The position numbers were made by a program, and so were the translations under genes. From NCBI GenBank assembly GCA_014728085.1, contig WJMF01000103.1, forward strand, positions 1 through 64,000: a stretch of DNA of 64,000 bases, written 5' to 3'. Positions 27,192 to 34,451 of this stretch are shown here, piece by piece. Under the pieces are notes generated by a model. That model was not told the DNA's origin. It searched no databases and was given only the letters and a program-made list of their open reading frames with translations. Source of the DNA: Candidatus Zhuqueibacterota bacterium (lineage in GTDB: Bacteria > Zhuqueibacterota > Zhuqueibacteria > Residuimicrobiales > Oceaniaggregativiventaceae). The number at the start of each line of letters is the position of its first letter. The first letter of the stretch is position 1.

Positions 27192-27314
27192 AAAAAAAGG
27201 GCCTGTACAGGCAGGGTACAGTGATATTTTTCAGGCCGGCACACTTGTTTGCCCGCTGTTCCGGCTTTGCTGCAGGGCTCATGCTGATGGATAAATAAAA
27301 AACAAGGAATCGAT

Positions 27315-27446
27315 ATGACCCCTGCGAGTATCTTCACCATGGTTATGCTGCTTTTCATAACGTGGGGTGGATTCATCTTTTGTCTGATTCTGGCAATCCG
27401 AAAAGAGCATAATAAAAAAGCAATCTTGAAATCGATAAGGAATTGA
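27315..27446 (+). CDS. MetS-like 43-residue membrane peptide
   Basis: A 43-residue frame, MTPASIFTMVMLLFITWGGF then one membrane span and a basic tail RKEHNKKAILKSIRN. AAGGA sits seven bases before the ATG. The pattern 'M-[ST]-x-x-[AS]-I..M....WGG' followed by a short basic tail matches MetS, the small accessory subunit of NSS-family (MetP/MetT) amino-acid transporters. No NSS transporter gene is adjacent: it lies between uppP and holA. Its TGA is one base before the GTG start of holA, so the two are probably co-translated. The MetS assignment is by pattern memory and should be treated as probable. Confidence 0.65.
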   Translation: MTPASIFTMVMLLFITWGGFIFCLILAIRKEHNKKAILKSIRN

Positions 27447-27447
27447 T

Positions 27448-28443
27448 GTGTCTGTCACGGAAAGGTCGCTCAAAGAAAAGTGGGCGGCGGGAAAATTTGA
27501 CCCGCTCTATCTGTTTTACGGTCAGGAAGATTTTATCATCGACGGTCTTGTCGATACTCTGATCTCTAAAGCCATCAGCAAGGAAGAGAAGGATTTTAAT
27601 CTCGATATTCTTTATGGCAGCGAGATCGAAGGCAGTCATATCGTGAATACAGCATTGGCATATCCGATGATGGCGGAACGCCGCGTGGTGATAATAAAAA
27701 ATGCTCATCTGATCGACCAAAGCGGAATATCCCTTATTGAAAAATACACGCAAAATCCCTCGGTTACGACCGTTTTGGTGATAACAGCGGGAACACGTGG
27801 CCAGGGCAAAGCCTGGAACCAGATCAAAAAAAATTGCATTACCTTTGAAGCGAAAAAATTGTATGATAACAAAATTCCGGACTGGATTCGGGGCCACCTC
27901 GCCGAGCGTAAAGTGACGATCTCCAGCGAAGCTATTCAGCTTTTACAGGGAAGCGCCGGAAATTCGTTGCGCAATTTACACTCGGAGCTGAATAAATTAA
28001 TGGCCAACATCGGCAGTGAAAAACATATAGATACACAGGATGTTGAAAAAGTTGTTGGAATTTCGAGACAATATAATATCTTTGAACTATGCGATGCTGT
28101 GGGTAAAAAAAATTTGTCGGATGGATTGCACATACTCAACAACATGTTGCAGCTGGGCGAATCGCCTGTCGGTATTCTGGCAATGCTTATCAGACACTTT
28201 TTCATACTCGGTAAGTTACTAGAGCTCGAATTAAAAAGAAGACGTCCGGATGAAATTGCCAAAGCATTAAAAATTCATCCTTATTTCATCAAGAATTATC
28301 GCACCCAGGCGATGAAATATGAAAGAGAACAGCTAAAATCCGCCTATCAGCATCTACTGGAAGCGGATCAACATTTAAAAACGAGTTATCAACGACCCAA
28401 GCTGGTGTTGGAGCTATTGTTGATCAAATTAACCGCTTCCTAG
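27448..28443 (+). CDS. holA: DNA polymerase III subunit delta
   Basis: 331 residues from GTG 27448, with AAGGA upstream inside the preceding small gene. The N-terminus reads PLYLFYGQEDFIIDGLVDTL, typical of HolA; RRVVIIKNAHLI, TFEAKKLYDNKIPDWIRGHL and LRNLHSELNKL follow, and the C-terminal collar domain starts near VGISRQYNIFELCDAVGKKN. It opens the beta clamp as part of the clamp loader. The product of this family is often annotated only as a delta-subunit homolog, but the order of motifs is complete. Confidence 0.95.
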   Translation: MSVTERSLKEKWAAGKFDPLYLFYGQEDFIIDGLVDTLISKAISKEEKDFNLDILYGSEIEGSHIVNTALAYPMMAERRVVIIKNAHLIDQSGISLIEKYTQNPSVTTVLVITAGTRGQGKAWNQIKKNCITFEAKKLYDNKIPDWIRGHLAERKVTISSEAIQLLQGSAGNSLRNLHSELNKLMANIGSEKHIDTQDVEKVVGISRQYNIFELCDAVGKKNLSDGLHILNNMLQLGESPVGILAMLIRHFFILGKLLELELKRRRPDEIAKALKIHPYFIKNYRTQAMKYEREQLKSAYQHLLEADQHLKTSYQRPKLVLELLLIKLTAS

Positions 28444-28485
28444 AGAATAGGATATGAATATTTTTTGTTATATTAATTAAAAATC

Positions 28486-28495
28486 GGGAACTTTT
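28486..28495 (+). promoter_or_regulatory. Candidate ECF-type -35 element
   Basis: GGGAACTTTT fits the GGAACTT -35 class used by RpoE-like ECF sigma factors and lies 30 bases before the sigma gene, consistent with autoregulation. A second GGGAAC occurs at 29772-29777, shortly before the HtrA-like gene of the same operon. The -10 element is not clear. Confidence 0.45.
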
Positions 28496-28524
28496 AAATT
28501 AAAGAAAAGTATTTAGTTTAGAGC

Positions 28525-29130
28525 ATGACAGAAGCGCAGACTAAAAAGAGTCCGAGCGACGAAGAGTTGATCCGGCGTTTCCAGGAAGATGATCTCTATG
28601 CTTACGAACTGCTCGTCGGCCGTTATAAGGATCAATTATTAAATTTCGCCTATCGTTTTCTTGGTAATTATGAAGAAGCAGAAGATGTGGTACAGGAAAC
28701 GTTTTTGCGCCTGTATCGCAAACGACACGCTTACAGACAGATTGCCAAATTTTCGACATGGATATACACGATAGCCAGCAATTTAGCAAAAACGGAATTG
28801 CGCAAACGCAAACGGCGCAAATTGATATCTATTTCGGATATGGGATTCGATGAAAAGGATTTCGAGCTCGAGGATTTTCGTGCTGACACCGAGCGCGGAA
28901 CCGATCGAGCTTTGATGGATAAATATCTGCAAAAAGCGATAGAAGAATTACCACCACGGTTTCGTCAGGTCATTGTTTTACGGGATGTACAAGAGCTCTC
29001 CTATGAGGAGATCGGTGATATCATCAATGCTCCTCTTGGAACCGTTAAATCAAGACTTAACAGGGCCAGACTTAAACTACAAGGCAAGTTGGAAAAAGTG
29101 ATGGATCATAAAAGTAAAAAGAGGGAGTAA
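28525..29130 (+). CDS. ECF RNA polymerase sigma factor (RpoE-like)
   Basis: 201 residues with sigma region 2 at about 14-82 (LLVGRYKDQLLNFAYRFLGN, EDVVQETFLRLYRKRH, FSTWIYTIASNLAKTELRKR) and region 4 at about 130-186 (LPPRFRQVIVLRDVQELSYE, APLGTVKSRLNRARLKL). No region 3 is present, as in the ECF group. It is followed 19 nt later by a membrane anti-sigma-like gene and then by an HtrA-like protein, so it probably governs an envelope or protein-folding response. Confidence 0.96.
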   Translation: MTEAQTKKSPSDEELIRRFQEDDLYAYELLVGRYKDQLLNFAYRFLGNYEEAEDVVQETFLRLYRKRHAYRQIAKFSTWIYTIASNLAKTELRKRKRRKLISISDMGFDEKDFELEDFRADTERGTDRALMDKYLQKAIEELPPRFRQVIVLRDVQELSYEEIGDIINAPLGTVKSRLNRARLKLQGKLEKVMDHKSKKRE

Positions 29131-29149
29131 ATTTTCGCGAGGGTCATTT

Positions 29150-29758
29150 ATGAAAAAAGGCTACAAACGCTATTTGCTTTACAAACATTCTAGTTTGCTG
29201 ACGGATTATCTGGATGGTGCCCTGGCACCAAGGCAAAAGGAAAAAGCAGAATCAGAATTTTTTTCCTCCCCTGAAGATGAAACACGTATCAAAAAACTGA
29301 TCGAGCTGAAAAACAACCTGAACGATCTACCCAAAGTTCAAGCTTCCCCACAATTCAAAATTCTGTTACAAGCGCGCTTGCGCAGGGAGCAAAATCGCCG
29401 AATCGGCATTTTGCCCCAAGCCTGGCGTCTGCCGGCGTATGCGGCAGCTTCGCTTGCGCTGGTAGGAGTCGGAATGATCATCGGTAGATGGTTTTTCAGC
29501 AATGAAACACAATCTATAATGGTTGAAGAGGGCGTTCAGAATACCACCACAATTCAGACTGCGATGCAGGAACCGTTAACCGAAACCACGCCGATTAAAA
29601 ACTATGTGGTTGAACGGGTTTTGGTTTCCGGGTCGGATGAAAATTCACAGAACGAAATGATAACGCTTGATCGGCGTGATTCGACGTTAACCAATCAAAC
29701 CACAGAATTGCAAAACCGTCAATTTTACAGAGAAGCGAGTACATCTATTCAATTCTGA
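29150..29758 (+). CDS. Putative membrane anti-sigma factor lacking zinc ligands
   Basis: 202 residues. A cytoplasmic N-terminus (LLTDYLDGALAPRQKEKAE, like the anti-sigma domain helix that follows the zinc centre in ZAS proteins) is followed by a basic region, one membrane span at about 95-116 (AYAAASLALVGVGMIIGRWF) and a polar exported tail of about 85 residues. No cysteine is present, so the HxxxCxxC zinc motif of ZAS anti-sigma factors is absent. Its place directly after the ECF sigma gene supports the call. The exported tail could be read by the HtrA-like product of the next gene. Confidence 0.75.
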   Translation: MKKGYKRYLLYKHSSLLTDYLDGALAPRQKEKAESEFFSSPEDETRIKKLIELKNNLNDLPKVQASPQFKILLQARLRREQNRRIGILPQAWRLPAYAAASLALVGVGMIIGRWFFSNETQSIMVEEGVQNTTTIQTAMQEPLTETTPIKNYVVERVLVSGSDENSQNEMITLDRRDSTLTNQTTELQNRQFYREASTSIQF

Positions 29759-29794
29759 TTTGCTCATAAACGGGAACGAATTCTATTAAGGACT

Positions 29795-30973
29795 ATGAAA
29801 GCAATAAAAGTACATTGGTTCTGCATACTTTTTTTAATACAAAATGCCTCACCGGCCCTGTCATCATCATCCTCGGCATTGGAAAGAGAAGTTATTCAAC
29901 TGGTTGATAGAGTCAAGCCATCGGTGGTTACGATCTCCGCCTCCTTTTATGCCACAACTGAAAAAAAGCAGCAAAAAAAATCTGTCGCCTCACAATCGCT
30001 AAAAATGACAAACATCGGATCCGGTATTGTACTGGATTCTTTACATATCATCACCCGTACAAGCGTTGTTGAGGGTTGTGACCACATAACGGTGCAGTTT
30101 TGTGACGGCCGCAAAACCAGCGCCGAATATATCGGTTCAGACCCGGTCTATCGTTTTGCCGTTATTCGAACGCAGGAACATAATTTGCATACTCTGCAAA
30201 TCGGTAACAGCAATGAATTAAAAGCGGGATCCTGGATTACGCTGGTGGGCAATTCTCTTGGCGTAACACCGGCAGTCTCGATGGGCGTGGTCAGGGCAGT
30301 TCGAAAAGACGGCATCATTCAGCTTTCTGCAAATGTGGCTGCGGGCAATGTCGGTGGTCCTGTTTTCGATACCAATGGTATGCTGGTCGCCATTCTGGCA
30401 GCAAAAATCACCGCAATAGACGATCTCACTCTGGACCAACCCCCTTTTCTTGAGGACAACGGAGCATTGGCGATCGGCACTGACGTTATTCTGCAACGCG
30501 CAAAAATGATTATCAAACAGACCAATCAAGCCGTAGCCTGGCTCGGCGTAACCGCGAAAGACCATCCTGAAAAAGAGGGATGGATCCAGGTTATGCATAT
30601 CAACCAGAAAAGCCCGGCGACAAAAGCCGGATTACAGGAAGGCGATGTTATTTTTCAGCTGAATCAACATCCTGTAAACAACACTCTTAAACTGGCTGAA
30701 AAAATCTGGAACCATAAACCGGGCGACGAAATCCGGCTCGGGATTATACGACAAGACTCTGTTCATCAGGTCACGGTCGTTCTGGAAAAGCCGCCGCAAC
30801 AGGATGGGCAGCTTCCGGTCCCGACCGCGGAACCGGCAGTCGCGCGCAGCGTCTCGTTCTCGGCCAAAGGCACCTATAAGCAGGGAGTCAAACCGCCCAG
30901 CCGGGAAGTATTGCTCAAGCGTATCGACCGGCTCGAACGCGAAGTCAAATTGTTGCGCTCCATGCTTAAATGA
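29795..30973 (+). CDS. HtrA/DegP-like pseudoprotease with PDZ domain
   Basis: 392 residues: signal peptide (ILFLIQNASPALS), a trypsin-like fold at about 30-205, a PDZ domain at about 245-332 (AWLGVTAKD; SPATKAGLQEGDVIFQLN) and a short C-terminal coiled coil (LLKRIDRLEREVKLLRSML). The three catalytic positions of HtrA are all changed. TNNHVVEG reads TRTSVVEG (His to Ser90), D-L-A-V reads R-F-A-V (Asp to Arg120), and GNSGGP reads GNVGGP (Ser to Val186). The fold motifs around them are intact, so the gene looks maintained rather than decayed. In this sigma/anti-sigma operon it may be a periplasmic peptide sensor; that role is inferred. Confidence 0.88.
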   Translation: MKAIKVHWFCILFLIQNASPALSSSSSALEREVIQLVDRVKPSVVTISASFYATTEKKQQKKSVASQSLKMTNIGSGIVLDSLHIITRTSVVEGCDHITVQFCDGRKTSAEYIGSDPVYRFAVIRTQEHNLHTLQIGNSNELKAGSWITLVGNSLGVTPAVSMGVVRAVRKDGIIQLSANVAAGNVGGPVFDTNGMLVAILAAKITAIDDLTLDQPPFLEDNGALAIGTDVILQRAKMIIKQTNQAVAWLGVTAKDHPEKEGWIQVMHINQKSPATKAGLQEGDVIFQLNQHPVNNTLKLAEKIWNHKPGDEIRLGIIRQDSVHQVTVVLEKPPQQDGQLPVPTAEPAVARSVSFSAKGTYKQGVKPPSREVLLKRIDRLEREVKLLRSMLK

Positions 30974-31088
30974 CGGCAAAAAAAAAAAAAAGCCCCCCCG
31001 GCAATAATTTCGCTGTAAACACACTCGAACGCTTTCGATCATCCCCAATAAAAACAGTACTTTCTTCTGAATCGATATAAATTTTCTA

Positions 31089-31117
31089 TTGACTTTTATT
31101 GGAATTTTTTGTAAAAT
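31089..31117 (+). promoter_or_regulatory. Predicted promoter for zinc-ribbon gene, rdgB and tRNA-Pro
   Basis: TTGACT (31089-31094), a 17-bp spacer and TAAAAT (31112-31117) stand 32 bases before the small zinc-ribbon gene. No other promoter-like sequence is obvious before rdgB or the tRNA, so all three may share this one. Confidence 0.65.
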
Positions 31118-31148
31118 AAAATCTATATGAAATATTAAGGAGTTTTAA

Positions 31149-31346
31149 ATGGCCAAAGATAGAAGTTTTTCCGCCAAGACTTCCAAATCCGCTCAAGAGG
31201 GACAGCGTGTATGTCAGCAATGCGGTGAAGCCTATACAAACGTCAAAGTCGTACAATCCGTAAAGAAAGAAAATTCCGACCACTGGCGTTTTAAAGAAAA
31301 AATCGTTGCCATGTGCAAGTGCAACGAACAAGAGTATTATAAATAG
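31149..31346 (+). CDS. Small zinc-ribbon-like protein of unknown function
   Basis: 65 residues with an excellent ribosome site (AAGGAG). Cysteines C22, C25, C56 and C58 form a CQQCG ... CKC pair that would bind zinc like a rubredoxin-type knuckle. The N-terminus is basic and Ser/Lys-rich, and there is no signal peptide. It precedes rdgB by 15 nt on the same transcript. Small proteins of this kind often bind nucleic acid or the ribosome, but nothing in the sequence shows that here. I do not recognise a named family. Confidence 0.75.
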   Translation: MAKDRSFSAKTSKSAQEGQRVCQQCGEAYTNVKVVQSVKKENSDHWRFKEKIVAMCKCNEQEYYK

Positions 31347-31361
31347 CAAGTTACGTTTACG

Positions 31362-31976
31362 ATGCAAACTCTGTTACTGGCAACCCGCAATCCGGACAAG
31401 ATAAAAGAGATTAAACAGGTTCTTTCTCATCTTCCGCTGAAAATTATATCTGCAGTTGATTTGAAAAACTTGCCCGAGGTCGTGGAAGATCAGCCCACAC
31501 TGAAGGGAAATGCAATAAAAAAAGCCACCACCCTGTCAAAATCCTCGGCCCTGCTTTCACTGGCAGATGACACCGGTTTACAAGTCGACGCTCTGGACGG
31601 CGCACCCGGCGTCTATTCCAGTCGGTATGCCGGGGAAAGAGCGAGCTATGATGATAATGTTACCAAACTGCTCAAGGAAATGCAAGGGGTTGCAGAAAAT
31701 CGCCGCACGGCGCGCTTTCGCTGCGTCATGGCGCTGGCGGATGGCGATAAAATAGAAACCGTCGAAGGTGTATGCGAAGGCTTGATTCTCAAGGTAAAAC
31801 GGGGGGACAAGGGATTTGGTTATGATCCGGTTTTTTATACACCTGTCTATAACAAGAGCTTTGCGGAAATTTCTCTTGAAGAAAAAAATAAAATCAGTCA
31901 CCGGGGAATTGCTTTAGATAAAATCCGCACTCTTTTGGAAACAAAATTTTCACGGGGCGTAGCGCAGCCCGGTTAG
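31362..31976 (+). CDS. rdgB: XTP/dITP diphosphatase RdgB/HAM1
   Basis: 204 residues. TLLLATRNPDKIKEIKQVL at residues 3-21, LADDTGLQVDALDGAPGVYSSRYAGE at about 66-91 and GDKGFGYDPVFY at about 149-160 are the family signatures. It hydrolyses non-canonical purine triphosphates so they are not built into DNA. The last eight codons, giving SRGVAQPG, and the TAG stop lie inside the tRNA-Pro gene that begins at 31953. RNase P cleavage of a joint transcript would therefore remove the stop codon from the message. Confidence 0.97.
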   Translation: MQTLLLATRNPDKIKEIKQVLSHLPLKIISAVDLKNLPEVVEDQPTLKGNAIKKATTLSKSSALLSLADDTGLQVDALDGAPGVYSSRYAGERASYDDNVTKLLKEMQGVAENRRTARFRCVMALADGDKIETVEGVCEGLILKVKRGDKGFGYDPVFYTPVYNKSFAEISLEEKNKISHRGIALDKIRTLLETKFSRGVAQPG

Positions 31977-32027
31977 CGCGCCTGCTTTGGGAGCAGGAGG
32001 TCGTGAGTTCGAATCTCACCGCCCCGA
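31953..32027 (+). tRNA. tRNA-Pro (anticodon TGG)
   Basis: The 75-base cloverleaf has acceptor CGGGGCG / CGCCCCG (31953-31959 and 32020-32026), D stem GCGC/GCGC, anticodon stem CCTGC/GCAGG around TTTGGGA with anticodon TGG, T stem GTGAG/CTCAC with TTCGAAT, and discriminator A. CCA is not encoded. The first 24 bases overlap the end of rdgB on the same strand. Confidence 0.97.
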
Positions 32028-32065
32028 CTTGAAAACAGCAGTCAGTTCAGACACTCAATCGTATC

Positions 32066-34243
32066 TCACATAATAAACAACATTTCGGAATATTTCGGCA
32101 AGGGCCAGACCGCATCTTCAATCAAGTTTTCCAATACATCTGCCGGTCTTCTCGCCTTTTCCAGCCAATCCACAATATGATCGGCGAAATATTTGGCTTT
32201 ATCCGCAATGTCTTCGATAGATTTTGCCTGTTCCAGTTCAGCGGATAATGACTGCAAAGCCTCGAACAGGTTCTGCTTGGTTTTGCTGACCTCCTCTAAA
32301 AGCGTGAGCTCTGTTTTTGCCGCCTCCCTGGAAAGAATGTTCTCGAGACCACTGATCGCTTTGCATAACTTGTTCTCATAATCGACAGCGGCGGGAATCA
32401 CTTTGGTGCGAATGATATCGACAAGTGTCTCCGCCTCGATTTCCAGGGTCGTGATATATTGTTCCAGTTTGGTATGATAACGGGCCTGTAATTCTTCGCT
32501 GGAAAACACCTTTTGCCGGCTGAACATGGAAACATTTTTTTCAGCGACAAGAGCATCCAGTGCATAGGCCGTGCGTTTAATGTTCGGTAATCCTCTCTTT
32601 TCCGCCTCCTCTTCCCATTCCGGACTATAGTTATTCCCCTCAAACAATACTTTATCGCTCTCGGTAATGACGGTTTTCAAAACCTTGAATATGGCCTTGT
32701 TGAGCTCGCTACCCCTCTCCTGTTCAACTTTTATCTCGCTGACGAGATAATCGAGCGAATCCGCAACCCCTGCGCTGAGTACCGTGTTGGGCAACGACAC
32801 CGATGCTGATGATCCCACCGCTCTGAATTCGAATTTGTTTCCGGTAAACGCAAAAGGTGATGTCCGGTTGCGATCTGTATTGTCGCGCATGATCGACGGC
32901 ATCTTGCTAATACCCAGATCGATAATAAAATCGTCGGCAACCTGAGTATGGCGGTCGTTTTTGATGTCGCTGAGAATCCGGGACAATCGCTCTCCTAAAA
33001 AGACCGACATAATCGCCGGAGGCGCTTCATTGGCACCCAATCGATGATCGTTACCGGCCGACGCAACAGATGCCCGCAATAAATCGCCATAGAGATGCAC
33101 CGAACGAATAATGGCAGCCAAAAAGATAAGAAACTGTAAATTTTCTTCCGGCGTGTTGCCCGGATCGAGCAGGTTATTGCCGTTCATATCCTCCATCGAC
33201 CAGTTATTGTGTTTACCGCTGCCATTAACACCGGCAAACGGTTTTTCATGAAGCAACAGCGCCAGACCGTGACGGTCAGCTACTTTTTTGAGAATTTCCA
33301 TGATCAAATGGTTGCGATCTGCACCAAGATTTGCCTCTGCATAGATCGGTGCGATCTCGTATTGATGCGGTGCCACTTCATTATGCCGCGTCTTTGCCGG
33401 CACGCCCAATTTGTAGAGAACTCTTTCCGCATCCTGCATAAATGCAAGGACACGAGGTTTGATCGAACCAAAATAGTGATCCTCCAATTGCTGCCCCTTC
33501 GGCGGTTCAGCGCCAACCAGACTACGCCCGGTAATGCGAAGATCGGAACGCATGGAATAGAATGCCTTGTCGACCAAAAAATATTCCTGCTCGGTTCCAA
33601 TATTGGTTACAATTCTGTTGATCTGTTCATGCCCGAAAAGCTCGATAACCCGGGTTGCGGCTCGATTGATCGCTTCCATGGAACGCAACAAAGGGGTTTT
33701 CTTGTCCAGTGCCTCACCGTTATAACTGATGAATACAGACGGAATGCACAATATTCCGCCGTTCGGTCCTTCCATAATATAAGCCGGACTGGAAGGATCC
33801 CACATGGTATAACCACGTGCCTCAAACGTCGTGCGCATGCCGCCGCTGGGAAAAGAAGAAGCATCGGGCTCTCCCTGTACCAGCTGTTCCCCTCTAAAGC
33901 GCTCTATCACCTGGCCCTCATCGAGTTCCAGAAAGGCGTCGTGCTTTTCCGCCGTCAGACCGGTTTGCGGCTGAAACCAGTGGGTAAAGTGCGTACAGCC
34001 ACGGTTTATGGCCCATTCCTTCATGGCGTGGGCAACCGCATTGGCAATTTTGAGATCGAGTTTGACACCATTGCGAATGGTGTCCTGAAGTTTTTCATAG
34101 ATATCCTTGGGCAATTTTTCCCGCATAACACTTTCATTGAAAACATTGACGCCAAAATCAGGCGGGGCCTGACCGTTTTCCTCATATGCGATAGGATTTC
34201 TGGCAGCAATTTCAAGCAAAACCTGCTGGCGAAGTGAAGACAT
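32066..34243 (-). CDS. glnN: Glutamine synthetase type III
   Basis: 725 residues, the large GSIII form found in Bacteroidota, cyanobacteria and relatives. CTHFTHWFQPQTGLTAEKHD at about 82-101 and GVNGSGKHNNWSMEDMNGNN at about 338-357 are GSIII hallmarks, with KTRHNEVAPHQYEIAPIYAE just before. The C-terminal 150 residues are helical, as in this family. It makes glutamine from glutamate, ammonia and ATP. It is transcribed towards the tRNA-Pro gene and stands alone, with no PII or regulator gene adjacent. Confidence 0.97.
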   Translation of the reverse strand: MSSLRQQVLLEIAARNPIAYEENGQAPPDFGVNVFNESVMREKLPKDIYEKLQDTIRNGVKLDLKIANAVAHAMKEWAINRGCTHFTHWFQPQTGLTAEKHDAFLELDEGQVIERFRGEQLVQGEPDASSFPSGGMRTTFEARGYTMWDPSSPAYIMEGPNGGILCIPSVFISYNGEALDKKTPLLRSMEAINRAATRVIELFGHEQINRIVTNIGTEQEYFLVDKAFYSMRSDLRITGRSLVGAEPPKGQQLEDHYFGSIKPRVLAFMQDAERVLYKLGVPAKTRHNEVAPHQYEIAPIYAEANLGADRNHLIMEILKKVADRHGLALLLHEKPFAGVNGSGKHNNWSMEDMNGNNLLDPGNTPEENLQFLIFLAAIIRSVHLYGDLLRASVASAGNDHRLGANEAPPAIMSVFLGERLSRILSDIKNDRHTQVADDFIIDLGISKMPSIMRDNTDRNRTSPFAFTGNKFEFRAVGSSASVSLPNTVLSAGVADSLDYLVSEIKVEQERGSELNKAIFKVLKTVITESDKVLFEGNNYSPEWEEEAEKRGLPNIKRTAYALDALVAEKNVSMFSRQKVFSSEELQARYHTKLEQYITTLEIEAETLVDIIRTKVIPAAVDYENKLCKAISGLENILSREAAKTELTLLEEVSKTKQNLFEALQSLSAELEQAKSIEDIADKAKYFADHIVDWLEKARRPADVLENLIEDAVWPLPKYSEMLFIM

Positions 34244-34389
34244 GGCTCTACTCCCGTATGAAACCTAAATTTTTACTGTTTAAGCCAATAATATACAAAA
34301 AATTTTATTAAAAATTAACAAATATTTTAATAAATATTATTTCTTCATGGTGGAATTCATTTCAGATATTAAAGACGTGACCAAAACCA

Positions 34390-34418
34390 TTGCATTTGAT
34401 GGCTCATGATTATATATT
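34390..34418 (+). promoter_or_regulatory. Predicted promoter for the YhiN-type gene
   Basis: TTGCAT (34390-34395), a 17-bp spacer and TATATT (34413-34418) lie 33 bases before the start at 34452. The spacing is standard; the sequence match is moderate. Confidence 0.45.
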
Positions 34419-34451
34419 GTTTATAGACAAAGCACAATTCTATATAGAGTT

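Noticed and set aside
30974..31030. A-run followed by CCCCCCC after the HtrA-like gene as a terminator
   Set aside because: The A and C runs do not pair into a stem and no T run follows, so it is not a rho-independent terminator on this strand.
33209..34237. A 342-codon open frame on the plus strand
   Set aside because: It lies fully antisense to glutamine synthetase III, whose motifs are complete. The translation shows no domain.
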